From: JALOLG01 sp963776935
Lineage (GTDB): Bacteria > Actinomycetota > Acidimicrobiia > Acidimicrobiales > Ilumatobacteraceae
Reading direction: 5' to 3'
DNA: 64,000 nt
NCBI GenBank assembly: GCA_963776935.1
Contig: CAVZOP010000005.1
Coordinates: forward strand, 1 to 64,000
Shown: positions 36,266-46,399 of the stretch, piece by piece
Layout: each line of letters starts with the position of its first letter
Numbering within the stretch: position 1 is the first letter of the stretch
Notes under the pieces: generated by a model
Databases searched by the model: none
What the model was told of the DNA's origin: nothing
Seen by the model: the letters and a program-made list of their open reading frames with translations, nothing else
Program-made: the position numbers and the translations under genes

Positions 36266-36568
36266 TCAGTCGGTGCGAGTGGTTGACGATGCCGTTGCGC
36301 CGACGCTGTCGGATCGCGACGGCATCGCCTGCTTGAGCAAGCGCCGGGCGCGTTCGGCGTCGGCCTTGGCGCCCGCGACGATCAATGCGGAAATCCGCGG
36401 CTTGTCGACTGACGCCGACGGAGCCGTGCTCGCTGAAGAGGCCGCGTCCGCCTCCACGCTCTCCACCGGGACGTAGCGACCGCCATGACGTCGCCATCTC
36501 TCCATCAGAACGACTCCGGCCACCCAACCGGCCACCCAGAACATCAGATTCACCTTGATCGACTTCAT
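36266..36568 (-). CDS. Small membrane protein downstream of the LuxR regulator
   Basis: The 100-residue product has an N-terminal transmembrane helix (about 6-23, NLMFWVAGWVAGVVLMERW) and a charged Ala/Ser-rich tail (KADAERARRLLKQAMPSR). No known family is recognised. It begins 19 bases after the regulator gene on the same strand, so the two are probably co-transcribed. It could tether or modulate the regulator, but this is speculation. Confidence 0.55.
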   Translation of the reverse strand: MKSIKVNLMFWVAGWVAGVVLMERWRRHGGRYVPVESVEADAASSASTAPSASVDKPRISALIVAGAKADAERARRLLKQAMPSRSDSVGATASSTTRTD

Positions 36569-36587
36569 CAGACTCCCCTGCCTTCAA

Positions 36588-39206
36588 TCATTTCGCCATC
36601 ATCTGGCGCGCCTTCGCGGCCGCCTCCGCGCGAGATGCGACGCCGAGCTTTCGGTAGATCACCTTGAGATGGAACTTGAGGGTGTTGACCGACACGTACA
36701 GTTCGTCCGCGATCTCACGAATCGTGAGCCGACTCGGTAGGTAGCGCAGCACGTCGCGCTCACGGTCTGTGAGCTGCTCGACGAGTTCGGTGCGGTCGGC
36801 GCCGGGGCGTCCAGCTCCGGAGGCGACGAGTCGCCGCAAGCGGTCCATCCACGCCGGCGGCACGCGCCACGCCGCCCGCTCGATCAGCTCGTACGCGTCC
36901 GGTCCCTCCGAGCCGACGGTCTGCAGCAGGTCGTTGGCGGCGGCCAACTCGATCGCCACCGCGGCGTGCTTGACCGACTCGTCGAAATCGTCGCCGGCCC
37001 TGGCTCGCAGGAGACCCCTGATGACCTCGTGGCGGACGCAGCGGGGGAACGCTGCGTCGATCAGGGAGACCGCATTTGCTGCCGAGCCAGCGGTCAGCTC
37101 GACTCGAGCGATGCTGATGTTGCGCCAGAACGAATCGTCGAGCCGTTCTGCCCACCGTCTGGCCTCGGCGGGTTCCCCGCGCCTGAGCTCGAGCAGCGTC
37201 CCGACTCGAGCCAGCCGTTGCTCGACTCCGTCGCCGAGCGATTCCTCGGCAATGAGGGCCTCGGCACGCTCGAACTCCGTCGCCGCGGCGGCAAGGTCGT
37301 CGGAGTCGACCAACGCTTCGACGAGCTCCAAGATCGCGAGCACTCGACAGAAGAGCATCGTCTCCATCGGCGATTCGGCCAGCGCACGGAGTTCGGACAG
37401 CGCGCGCGATCGGTCTCCCAGCTCGCGATGGGCGATCGCTTCGGCGACCGCCAACTCGATGCGGAGGATCGTCATGTTGGAGACCTCGGCGGCGCGCCGA
37501 ACGCCGGCCGCGACGCGCAGCGCCTCGACCGGTTGCCCGGCGAACGCGAGACCCACCGCCCGCGTACCCTCGAGCGCCGCGCGACGTTCAAGATCACGGC
37601 TCAGCGCAAGGTCGGCATCACGGACGTCGTCGCACGACTCGGACCACGCCTCCGAGTAGGCAACCGCCCGGCCGATCTGGTTCCATGCGTACCGCCCCAG
37701 GGGGTCACGCAACCATCCCTCGCCCATCCCGAGCATTGCCTCCCGCGCCAGCTCGCCGGCCGTCGTCCAATCGCCGTTCAGGCTGCTGGCGACGGAACGC
37801 AACATGGACAGCCGGCATCGCATCGAGGCGTCGTACTCACCGTGCTCGAACCACCAGCCCGCCTGCTGCACGGCGTCGATGTACCCGCGTCGGCTGACGA
37901 GCAACTGGCACCAGGCGTAGTCGAACATCTCGTCGATACCGGCCGTTCGCACCGAGGCGGGGATGGCGGCAATCGTGCGCCTGATGGTGGCTTCGCGCCC
38001 GGCGTCGTACAGCGCGGCGTGGTTGGCCGTGAGCACCCGCAACGCTTCGCGAGGCCGACCGGCGAGCAACCAGTGCTCCAGCGCGAGCGGGATCTCGCCC
38101 GAGTCTTCGAACCATTTCGCGGCACGGGCATGCCCCTCCTCGAGCCGCTGCTGGGAGCGCCGAGTCAACTCGGCGAGCAAGGCGGCGCGAACGAGTGCGT
38201 GGATCTGGAACCAACCGGCGCCACCCAGCGCCGTCACGAACAGGCCCCGTGCCTCGGCTTTGTTGAGGAGCTGGCCCACGTCGAGGCGACCGGTCAGGGC
38301 CTGAGCCAGGCTGATGCTGACGCGCTCGACGACCGATATCTCGAGCATCATCGTGACGACTTCGTCCGCGTTCTCGCCGAGCACCTCGTGCCAGACGAAT
38401 TGGTCGAGCATCAGGTCCCGACCGATGTCGTGCGTCTCAGCGTATTCCTGAGCCCGGCTCGAGCGGGCCGCCAACGCCATCAGCTGAAGGCCCGCTGCCC
38501 AGCCGTCACTCCTCGAGATCGTGTCGTCGATCTCGTCAGCGGACATCGAGGGCGCCAGTAGCGACAGCATCTCGGCCGCCTCGTGCGGAGCGAGCCGTAG
38601 CTCGGCGAATCGGACCTCGGCCAGCTGACCGCGACCTCGGAGCCTGTCGATCGGCAGATTCGGATCTCGCCGCGACAGCACGACCACGTGGAGCCACTCG
38701 GGGAGGTGAAGCAGGAACAATCCGAGCGACGCGATCGACGCCTCGTCGGCGTCGATCAGGTGTAGGTCATCGAGGACCAGAACACACTCCGGTGAACTCG
38801 CGTCCTCGAGATCGTTCAGAAGCTCGATGACGACCTCGGCCAGAGGAGCCGGGCGACGCAACAGGGCGAGCGCCCCTTGGCCGCAACCGGGAATGATCGG
38901 CTGGAGGGCGGCGATGATGCCGGACCACAACTGAAAGCCCTCGCGGTCGGACTCGTCGAGCGACAACCATGCATGCGCTGGAGACGACTCGGCCAGCCAG
39001 CCCGACAACAGAAGCGTCTTGCCTGCACCCGCCGGGGCGACCACGATCGTGAGCGGCGACGCCACGAGCTCGTCCAACAGTCCGTAGAGGCGCGGACGGC
39101 GCACGAAGTGATTGGGTCGGCCCGGCGCACGGAGCTTGGCGCGTAGCAACGGGGATGCAGCGGGCCCGCGCCACGAGGACATCGCGGTGCTGCCCGTGTC
39201 ACCCAT
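36588..39206 (-). CDS. Large ATP-binding LuxR-family (LAL / MalT-like) transcriptional activator
   Basis: The 872-residue protein has an N-terminal NTPase with Walker A APAGAGKT (57-64) and Walker B-like CVLVLDDLHLID near 155, a long helical-repeat region (about 330-790) like the MalT sensor and TPR part, and a C-terminal LuxR helix-turn-helix (LTDRERDVLRYL, EIADELYVSVNTLKFHL, IYRKLGV). MalT-like proteins bind ATP and an inducer, oligomerise and activate transcription. The gene is divergent from a cation ATPase, and an ACCACCC palindrome lies between them. This makes it a candidate for the factor that recognises the five sites. Inducer unknown. Confidence 0.9.
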   Translation of the reverse strand: MGDTGSTAMSSWRGPAASPLLRAKLRAPGRPNHFVRRPRLYGLLDELVASPLTIVVAPAGAGKTLLLSGWLAESSPAHAWLSLDESDREGFQLWSGIIAALQPIIPGCGQGALALLRRPAPLAEVVIELLNDLEDASSPECVLVLDDLHLIDADEASIASLGLFLLHLPEWLHVVVLSRRDPNLPIDRLRGRGQLAEVRFAELRLAPHEAAEMLSLLAPSMSADEIDDTISRSDGWAAGLQLMALAARSSRAQEYAETHDIGRDLMLDQFVWHEVLGENADEVVTMMLEISVVERVSISLAQALTGRLDVGQLLNKAEARGLFVTALGGAGWFQIHALVRAALLAELTRRSQQRLEEGHARAAKWFEDSGEIPLALEHWLLAGRPREALRVLTANHAALYDAGREATIRRTIAAIPASVRTAGIDEMFDYAWCQLLVSRRGYIDAVQQAGWWFEHGEYDASMRCRLSMLRSVASSLNGDWTTAGELAREAMLGMGEGWLRDPLGRYAWNQIGRAVAYSEAWSESCDDVRDADLALSRDLERRAALEGTRAVGLAFAGQPVEALRVAAGVRRAAEVSNMTILRIELAVAEAIAHRELGDRSRALSELRALAESPMETMLFCRVLAILELVEALVDSDDLAAAATEFERAEALIAEESLGDGVEQRLARVGTLLELRRGEPAEARRWAERLDDSFWRNISIARVELTAGSAANAVSLIDAAFPRCVRHEVIRGLLRARAGDDFDESVKHAAVAIELAAANDLLQTVGSEGPDAYELIERAAWRVPPAWMDRLRRLVASGAGRPGADRTELVEQLTDRERDVLRYLPSRLTIREIADELYVSVNTLKFHLKVIYRKLGVASRAEAAAKARQMMAK

Positions 39207-39357
39207 GTCTTCCTTCCGTGTTCGAGAGGCCGTAGTTGTCCCGCGACTCGCGCGACCGTAGCGCTAACGCGGCGCCACCCGGACAACGGACAACAGTCGA
39301 GGTTCTGTGCACCGCCAAGCCTGCCGGTCACGAGACGGCAGCGGGGTATGTGCATTC

Positions 39358-39374
39358 CACCCCTCGCGGGGTGG
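39358..39374. promoter_or_regulatory. ACCACCC/GGGTGGT palindrome, copy 2
   Basis: CCACCC, TCGCG, GGGTGG in the 377-base divergent region between the LuxR regulator (start 39206) and the P-type ATPase (start 39584). The spacer differs by one base from copy 1 (ACGCG). The rest of this intergenic region shows no other clear element. Confidence 0.6.
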
Positions 39375-39583
39375 GTGGCGGGACCCCACTCGGCGCGAGC
39401 TTAGGATCCGAGCCTGGTGTACTGGATGGCGAATGCCCGTTCGAACGAAATTGAGGTAGTTGTGGCCAAGAAGTCCTCGCCGGTGCTCTCCTCGGCACCC
39501 AACTCCGAGACCCGCTCACCCCTGCTCGTCGACAGCCGTGACGCGACCGAGTGTCTCCGCGCGACGAGTCGGAGCCGTCGCTC

Positions 39584-42307
39584 ATGACCGCAACCGTCGC
39601 CAACCCGACGCCCGACGAGCAGGCGGTCGACTGGTATCGCCTGCCGGCGGAGGAGGTGTGTCAACGACTTGGCGTCGATCCGGCGCTCGGTCTGACCGCG
39701 GCCGAGGTGGTCACGAGGCGCGAGCGATACGGCTCGAACAAGCTTGCCGAAGAAGCCAAGGAGCCGGGCTGGCAGGCATTTCTTCGGCAGTACCGCGACT
39801 TGATGCAGCTGGTCCTGGTAGGCGCCGCGGTCGTCAGCGTGGTCGCCCTGCAGGACTTCTCGACCGCGATCGTCGTGCTCGCCCTGACTGTGCTCAACGC
39901 ACTGATGGGTCTGCATCAGGAGGGTAAGGCCGCCGAGAGCGTCGCCGCGTTGAGGCAGATGCTGATCATGACGGCCAACGTCCGACGGGATGGGCAGCGG
40001 GTCCAGGTTCCAGCCGAGGAGTTGGTGCCCGGGGACATCGTCGGGTTCGAGGCGGGCGACAAGGTGCCGGCCGACGGGCGGCTGCTGGTGGCGGCGACGC
40101 TCGAGATCGAGGAGGCCGGCCTCACCGGCGAGAGCACTCCGGCGGCCAAGCGTGTCGACGAAGTGACGGGAACCGACATCGCTCTCGGCGACCGCATCGA
40201 CATGGCGTACATGAACTCGCAGGTGACGCGCGGCCGCGGTGAGATGATCGTGACTGCCACGGGGATGGAGAGTGAGGTCGGTCACATCTCGGGGATGTTG
40301 AGCTCGGTCGAACAGGAGAAGACCCCGTTGACCAAGCAGCTCGACCAGTTGACGGTCGTGATCACGATCATGGCCGCGGCGGCGCTCGTGCTGATCGTCA
40401 TCCTCGGACTCCGCGAGGCGAGGACTTCGACACGTTGTTCCTGATCGGGATCAGTTTGGCGATCGCCGCCATCCCCACCGGGCTGCCGGCGGTGGTCACG
40501 ATGCTGCTCTCGATGGGAACCCGTCAGTTGGCGGAGCAGGGAGCGATCATCAAGCGGCTCAAATCGGTGGAGACGCTGGGATCGACGTCGGCGATCTGCT
40601 CCGACAAGACCGGTACCCTCACCCTCAATCAGATGACCGCCCGCGAGCTGGTCGTGGCTGGGCGCCGCTTCAAGGTCGACGGCGAGGGGTACTCGACCGA
40701 GGGCCGCATCCTCCACGTGGGCGGGAGCAGCGAGGTCCCGCTCGAGCAGTTCGTGCTGCCGATGGCGCTCGCCAATGACGCAGTGATCCACGACGGCACG
40801 TGCATCGGGGATCCGACCGAGGGTGCGCTGGTCGTGCTCGCCGCCAAGGGCGGGCTGGATGTGCTCGAGACGAGGAGCACGTTCCCACGTATCGCAGAGG
40901 TGCCGTTCGACGCCGAGTACAAGCTGATGGCCACGTTCCACGAGGTGACCGGCGACGACGGATCGCCGATCGTCCGCTCCTACGTGAAGGGCGCACCAGA
41001 CGTGCTGCTGGCGCGATCCTCGACGTACCTGAACGCCGAGGCGTCGTCGGCCGCGATGACGCCTGACGACTCAGGTCGTGTGCTGGCGGAGAACGACCGT
41101 CTGGCCGGCGAGGGCCTCCGGGTGCTGGCGCTGGCGCGACGTGACTTCGATCCCGCGACGTTCGATCCGTCGGCTGATCTCCTGGCTCTGGTCCAGGAGC
41201 TCCAGCTCCTGGCGCTGGTCGGGATCGTCGACCCACCCCGCAAGGAGGCCAAGGATGCCATCGGCCTCTGCAAGGAGGCTGGCATCCGAGTCCGCATGAT
41301 CACCGGTGACCATGCCACGACAGCGGCAGCGATAGCTGGACAGCTTGGCATCGAGGGCCGGGCGCTGACCGGCGCCGAGTTCGCCGCCATGCCCGACGAT
41401 CAGTTGCTGGGCGAATTGGCCGAGATCGGGGTCGTGGCCGCGCGTCGCGCCCGAGGACAAGGTCCGACTGGTCAGCCTGCTCAAGCAGCAGGGCAACGTG
41501 GTCGCAATGACCGGCGACGGCGTCAATGACGCCCCGGCGCTGACGCGTGCCGACATCGGAGTAGCGATGGGGATCACCGGCACCGAGGTCACCAAGGACG
41601 CCGCTGAGATGATCCTCACCGACGACAACTTCGCAACGATCGTCACGGCGGTCGAGGGGGGACGAGCTCTCTACGACAACCTCATGAAGTACGTGCGGGT
41701 GCAGATGATCATGCTCGCCGGCTTCATCCTGACGTTCGTCGGTGCCGGGATCTTCACGATCGCCAACGGGTCGCCGCTGCTACCGCTCCAAATCCTGTGG
41801 ATCAACTTTGCGATCGACGTCCTGCTCGCGGTCGGTCTCGGCTTCGACGCCGCCACCCCGGGGCTGATGCGGCGCAGGCCACGCCCGTCCGACGAGCCCG
41901 TCATCGCTCCCGCGCTCGGTGTTCGACTCGGGTTCGCCGGTCTTCTGATCGCGATCGGCACGCTCGCCGTCGTCGCGTGGGGCGAGGATCGCTACGGATT
42001 GGCTGTGGCGACGACGATGGGTCTGGTCACGACGTCGCTGTTGCACATCATCGCGGCCGTGGAGTGGCGCGATCCGGCGCACAGCGTGTTCAATCGAGCG
42101 ACGATCGCCAACGGCCGCTTCAACCTGCTGATCGTGGTCGCGGTGGTGCTGACGTTCGTCGTGACCACGGTCGACGGTCTGCAGCGCATCTTCGCTACCG
42201 TCGACCTCAACGACAACCAATGGGGAGCGTGCTTCATCGCCGTCGCCGGCTACTTCGTGCTGGCCGAGGTCGGCAAGGTGCTGTTCCGGCGATTCGGCAA
42301 CGGGTAG
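39584..42307 (+). CDS. P2-type cation-transporting ATPase (two frameshifts)
   Basis: After correcting single-base shifts near 40422 and 41445, the protein has about 907 residues. It includes an N-terminal cation-ATPase domain (GLTAAEVVTRRERYGSNKL), the actuator with LTGESTP, the M4 segment IPTGLPAVVT, phosphorylation motif CSDKTGTLTLNQM, nucleotide domain KGAPDVLL, MITGDH, the hinge TGDGVNDAPALTRADIGVAMG and the C-terminal transmembrane domain. It resembles CtpF-like and calcium-type pumps. The usual M4 Glu (PEGLP) is Thr here, so ion selectivity is uncertain. It is divergent from the LuxR regulator and probably controlled through the palindrome between them. Confidence 0.85.
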
Positions 42308-42358
42308 TCACGTCTGACCGAGACGATCGACCTGGATCGCGGTCCGCGACCCGGGTGA

Positions 42359-43957
42359 TCAATCGAACAGCATGCCTTCGACCGCGCCCGATGGTTGCAG
42401 GTCCGGCAGACGCCTCATGCGCAACGCGTCGATCAAGCCGACCGAGGCGGCGATGATCGGCACGAGCAGGGCGACCTGAAGGGCGCGCGGCCTGGCGTCG
42501 GTGTTGATGCGGATGACCTCGTCCTGGACTTCAGCGGGCTGACCGACGAGCACCTCTTCGAGCTGCGTGTTGCTCATCAGTTCGGCATCGTCCTCGAGCG
42601 CGTCAGCGATCTGTTCCTGCTCGGCCGGCGGGATCACCGTGCTGTCCTCGGTCATCTGGGTGAAGACGAACGCGAGCGTCGCCAGCATGATCGCGCCGGC
42701 GAAGGCCAATCCGAACGACAATCCGAACGAACCCGCCGCCGAGTTGACGCCGGCCGCCTCGCTGACCCGCTCCTCGGAGATCGGCGAGAGCGTGTAGTTG
42801 TTGAGCTGCGAGACCAGCAGCCCCAGTCCACATCCGGCGATGATCAGCGGGATCACGAGGTACCAGCCGGATTCGGCGCGGGGCACGATCGGCAGGAGCA
42901 CGACGAGCCCGGCCAGCAGCAGCGCGAACCCAATCGCGATCACGTTGGGCGGACGATGATGTATCGCCTTCTTGCCGGCGACCAGCGCCACGGCAAACAT
43001 GCTGAGCGACAGCGGGGCGAGCGACAGGCCGGCCTGCATTGCGTTGTACTCGAGCACCATCTGCAGGAAGATCGGCAACGCGATCATCGTTCCGCCGAGC
43101 GCGATCTGTTGCATCATCTGGCCCGAGATGCCGAGTCTGAAGTGCTTCGAGCTGAACAGTCCGGCATCGAGCAGTGCCGGCTTGGCCTGCCGTCTACGAC
43201 GGACGAGCCAGTAGGCGAGTGAACCGAGGGCGACGGCACCGACGGCCAGCAGTGCCCCGACCGCCTCACCGCCTTCTTGCCAGACGAGGATCCCCAGCAC
43301 GATCCCGCCCATACCGAGAACGGACAAGATCGACCCGACGATGTCGATTCGACGGTCGCCGGTGAACGGGACGTCGCGGACGAGACCGATACCGGACAGG
43401 ACGATCGCGATCACGACGGCCTCGAGGAGGAAGGCGACCCGCCACGACAGATAGGTCGTGATGAAGCCGCCGATCAGCGGGCCCACCGCGGCCGCGATCG
43501 CCGCCGCCGCCCCGACCAGGGCGTACACGCGCTTCTGAGCGGCGCCTTCGAAGTTTCCGTGGATCAGCGACTGCATCGAAGGCAGCAGGAGCGACGCCCC
43601 AAGCCCGCCGCAGATCGCCCAGAAGATCACGATCGCGGTCAAGTTCTGAGCGAACGCCATCGATAGGGCGCCGACGGCGTACCCGAGCAAGCCCAGCACA
43701 TAGGCCCGCTTGCGACCGAACAGGTCGCCGATCTTGCTGCCGATCAGGATGAAGGCCGCGGACACGAGCGCCTCAAGCGCGATCGCCGACTGCACACCGC
43801 TGACGGTCGTGTCGAGGTCTTCGACGACGGACGAGATCGACACGTTCATGAGCGATGTGTCGACGACGAGCACGAACATCGCCATCGCGAGCAGGATCGG
43901 CAGTCGCTTGCTCGGCGCTGACTCATCCGACACGACCGCAGCCTCGTGCTCGCTCAT
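42359..43957 (-). CDS. MFS exporter, DHA2 (EmrB/QacA) family
   Basis: The 532-residue protein has fourteen predicted membrane segments and DHA2 motifs: DTSLMNVSISSV in helix 1, GSKIGDLFGRKRAY (motif A) and a motif-C-like GPLIGGFITTYLSWR. A soluble acidic stretch (about 435-495, PPAEQEQIADALEDDAELMSNTQLEEVL) interrupts the C-terminal region before the last helix. It is expected to export drugs or metabolites by proton antiport. Divergent from the DUF6325 operon, with an ACCACCC palindrome 84 bases upstream. Confidence 0.88.
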   Translation of the reverse strand: MSEHEAAVVSDESAPSKRLPILLAMAMFVLVVDTSLMNVSISSVVEDLDTTVSGVQSAIALEALVSAAFILIGSKIGDLFGRKRAYVLGLLGYAVGALSMAFAQNLTAIVIFWAICGGLGASLLLPSMQSLIHGNFEGAAQKRVYALVGAAAAIAAAVGPLIGGFITTYLSWRVAFLLEAVVIAIVLSGIGLVRDVPFTGDRRIDIVGSILSVLGMGGIVLGILVWQEGGEAVGALLAVGAVALGSLAYWLVRRRRQAKPALLDAGLFSSKHFRLGISGQMMQQIALGGTMIALPIFLQMVLEYNAMQAGLSLAPLSLSMFAVALVAGKKAIHHRPPNVIAIGFALLLAGLVVLLPIVPRAESGWYLVIPLIIAGCGLGLLVSQLNNYTLSPISEERVSEAAGVNSAAGSFGLSFGLAFAGAIMLATLAFVFTQMTEDSTVIPPAEQEQIADALEDDAELMSNTQLEEVLVGQPAEVQDEVIRINTDARPRALQVALLVPIIAASVGLIDALRMRRLPDLQPSGAVEGMLFD

Positions 43958-44040
43958 GACTGCAGCATGTCACGGTCGGTGACATGCCGACTCGATGCCG
44001 AGAAAAGCGCATTGGCGTCGGGATCGAGCCGCGCCGCCAG

Positions 44041-44060
44041 ACCACCCCCGGCGGGGTGGT
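44041..44060. promoter_or_regulatory. ACCACCC/GGGTGGT palindrome, copy 3
   Basis: ACCACCC, six bases (CCGGCG), GGGTGGT between the divergent MFS gene and the DUF6325 operon, 53 bases before the latter. Confidence 0.65.
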
Positions 44061-44112
44061 GCTGACGACCCGATCGGCATTCACGATCCAGGGGAGCCCG
44101 CAAGAGCGACGG

Positions 44113-44595
44113 ATGGGTGAGATGACAGATTCGCAGCGAGCCGAACCGGATCAGCCTGGCTTCGGCGCGAACCTCGTCGAGTACCTCGTCATCGGCGTAC
44201 CCGATCTCGACCAACTCGCCGGCGTGTCCACAGCCCTACTGCTCATGGCGGAGCGAGGCAGCGTCCGCATTCTGGACGTGGTCCTCGTCGAGCGCACCGC
44301 GGACGGGCGAGTCGAGACGCGAGAGCTCGGCTCGTTGGAGAGCACCCGAGCGTTGAGCCACCTCGACGCCCGCATGGCCCGTTGGCTCACCGACCACGAC
44401 ATCGATCTCGCGGCGCAGGCACTGCTGGCCTACGCCGCCGGCGTGATCGTCGTGGTCGACGATCGGTGGGCAGAACCCCTGTCGGCGGCGGCGCTCGGCG
44501 CGGGGGGACGCATCGTCGGCGGCGATCGGATCTCGGCGCAGCGGCTCGACACCGTCCTCGCCGCGAGATGGGAACCTCCGAAGGAGTCCGAATGA
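44113..44595 (+). CDS. DUF6325 family protein
   Basis: The 160-residue product matches the actinobacterial DUF6325 pattern: LVEYLVIGVPD at the start, SVRILDVVLVERTADGRVETREL, ARWLTDHDIDLAAQALLAYAAGVIVVVDDRWAEPLSAAALGAGGRI. These proteins have a ferredoxin-like or GvpG-associated look and are often next to SHOCT proteins, as here. Their role is not established. ATG 44113 or 44122 is possible; neither has a convincing ribosome-binding site. The stop overlaps the SHOCT gene start (ATGA). Confidence 0.75.
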   Translation: MGEMTDSQRAEPDQPGFGANLVEYLVIGVPDLDQLAGVSTALLLMAERGSVRILDVVLVERTADGRVETRELGSLESTRALSHLDARMARWLTDHDIDLAAQALLAYAAGVIVVVDDRWAEPLSAAALGAGGRIVGGDRISAQRLDTVLAARWEPPKESE

Positions 44596-44864
44596 CGACC
44601 GAACTGCGCCCGTCGCGCCATGACGGACCTGATCTGCTGGTCCGCCCGCCGTGCGGTGTGGCCGACCGAAACGTGGATTGGAGTCGCTTGATCATCGACC
44701 CGATCGCTCAGCTCAGCGAGCTCGCCGACCTGGTCGCACGCGACCTGCTGTCGCGGGATGAGTTCGACCTGCTCAAGGGGCGGTTCGTCGATCGAGCGGT
44801 CGCGACGTCGACGGACACTCGCACCGCACCCCTGGATCGTCGAGCACAGGCTGGCGATGGATGA
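44592..44864 (+). CDS. Small SHOCT-domain protein
   Basis: The 90-residue product contains one SHOCT motif near the middle (DPIAQLSELADLVARDLLSR followed by DEFDLLKGRFV), a short helical pair usually found at protein ends and thought to mediate oligomerisation. Both flanking junctions are ATGA overlaps, with DUF6325 upstream and an MFS transporter downstream, so the three genes are translationally coupled. The function is unknown. Confidence 0.75.
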   Translation: MTTELRPSRHDGPDLLVRPPCGVADRNVDWSRLIIDPIAQLSELADLVARDLLSRDEFDLLKGRFVDRAVATSTDTRTAPLDRRAQAGDG

Positions 44865-46363
44865 GGGGCACAGGCTCCACCGACGTCGGACAGGCGGCGG
44901 CCACCGGGGTTCTCTTCGCCACGTGCGTCTCGACGCTCGTCGTGAACGCCAACACCTCGGCGGTGACGATCCTGCTTCCGGCGATCGCCGAGGACGTGAA
45001 CGCGTCGATCAGCACGCTGCAGTGGGCGGTCACCGGCTATTCGCTGGTGGGCGCCGCCTGCATCGTCACGTCGGGCGCACTGGGCGACGTGTTCGGTCGC
45101 CGGAAGGTGTTCCTCGGGGGGTTGCTCCTCTTCATCGCGTCATGCGTGCTCATTGCGCTGTCCGACAGCTCCGTCGGCGTCATCGTCGGGCGGTGCATCC
45201 AGGGTGCCGCTGGCTCGACGATCCTCGCCTCCGGCCTGAGCCTGCTGACAGTCGCCTCGTCAGGGTCGGAACGTATGCGCGCCGTCTCGCTCTGGGGCGC
45301 GGCGTCCGCGGTCGGGGCCGCTGCCGGGCCACTCGTCGGGGGCGTCTTGGTCGGCTCGACCGGATGGGAGGGACTGTTCTGGATCGACGCCGGAATCGCG
45401 GCTTGTTGCATACCGATCACCCTTCGCTCGATCGAGGAGTCGCTCGATCCGACCCGTCCGCGTTCGATCGACTGGTTCGGCACCGTACTTGTTGCCACCA
45501 TTCTGGCGCCGTTGATCCTCGCCGTCAGCAAGGGCTCGGAATGGGGGTGGACGTCGCCGCGGATCCTGCTGAGCCTCGTGGTTTCGATCGTCTCGGTGTT
45601 CTCGTTCATCGCCGTCGAACGACGATCGGCGGCGCCACTCGTCGACCTGGCGCTCATGCGGAACCGACTGTTGATCGGAGCCACGGTCGGCATCCTGATC
45701 GGCGCCGGGACGATCAACGGACTGATGTTCGTCGTCAGCCTCTACTTCCAGGACCCATCAGCGCTCGCGTTCACGCCCCTGGAGGCCGGCCTGGCGACAC
45801 TGCCGGCGACGGTCGGGCTCGTCATCTCGGCGCCACTCGTGCCGAGATGGGCGACGAAATACGGCACGCGTACCGTGGTCGCAATCGGCTTCGCGCTCAC
45901 CGCCGGCGGATTCGCGGTGCTGATGGCCGTCAAGTCGTCGTGGGGCTATGCGGCGTTCGTCCTGCCGTTCCTGGTTGCTGCGGTTGGCATGTCGATGTCG
46001 AACGGGCCGTGCTCGTCGGTCTCGACGAGCGCTGTACCCGAGGAGCAGGTCGGGGCCGCGTCCGGCATCTCGAACATGGCCAGGTATGTCGGGGCCGCGG
46101 TGATGACGTCGGTCGCAGCCGCCATTTACAGCTCGGTCAGCTCGGACCGGATCGCGGCAGGCGAAGCTCCCGACGATGCGCTCGCGACCGCGTTCGGCCG
46201 GGTCGCGCTCGTGCTCGCGATCGTATCCGCACTTGGTATTCCGTTGGCGATGACCGCCGGTCGGCATCGTGTGCCGAAGCCAGAGCGGATCGACTACGTG
46301 GTGGCGGCAGCGTCCCATTCCCACACGTTCCCAAGGCCCGATCCGGTCGCGTTCACGAGGTGA
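44861..46363 (+). CDS. MFS exporter, DHA2 (EmrB/QacA) family, second paralog
   Basis: The 500-residue protein has 14 hydrophobic segments and the DHA2 features NTSAVTILLPAIAEDV, GALGDVFGRRKVFLGG (motif A), GRCIQGAAGSTILASGLSLL and motif C-like GPLVGGVLVGSTGWEGLFWID. It is only distantly similar to the divergent MFS gene at 42359. It forms an operon with DUF6325, SHOCT, ThrE-like and amidohydrolase-like genes. The substrate is unknown; an amino acid or antimicrobial is possible. Confidence 0.88.
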   Translation: MRGTGSTDVGQAAATGVLFATCVSTLVVNANTSAVTILLPAIAEDVNASISTLQWAVTGYSLVGAACIVTSGALGDVFGRRKVFLGGLLLFIASCVLIALSDSSVGVIVGRCIQGAAGSTILASGLSLLTVASSGSERMRAVSLWGAASAVGAAAGPLVGGVLVGSTGWEGLFWIDAGIAACCIPITLRSIEESLDPTRPRSIDWFGTVLVATILAPLILAVSKGSEWGWTSPRILLSLVVSIVSVFSFIAVERRSAAPLVDLALMRNRLLIGATVGILIGAGTINGLMFVVSLYFQDPSALAFTPLEAGLATLPATVGLVISAPLVPRWATKYGTRTVVAIGFALTAGGFAVLMAVKSSWGYAAFVLPFLVAAVGMSMSNGPCSSVSTSAVPEEQVGAASGISNMARYVGAAVMTSVAAAIYSSVSSDRIAAGEAPDDALATAFGRVALVLAIVSALGIPLAMTAGRHRVPKPERIDYVVAAASHSHTFPRPDPVAFTR

Positions 46364-46399
46364 CGGCATGATCGGTTCGTCGAGCGGCGAGCGGTATTG

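Noticed and set aside
34698..36476. 592-codon plus-strand frame opposite the PG-binding lipoprotein
   Set aside because: Gly/Arg/Val-rich shadow without domains, while the minus strand has a lipobox and two PG-binding repeats.
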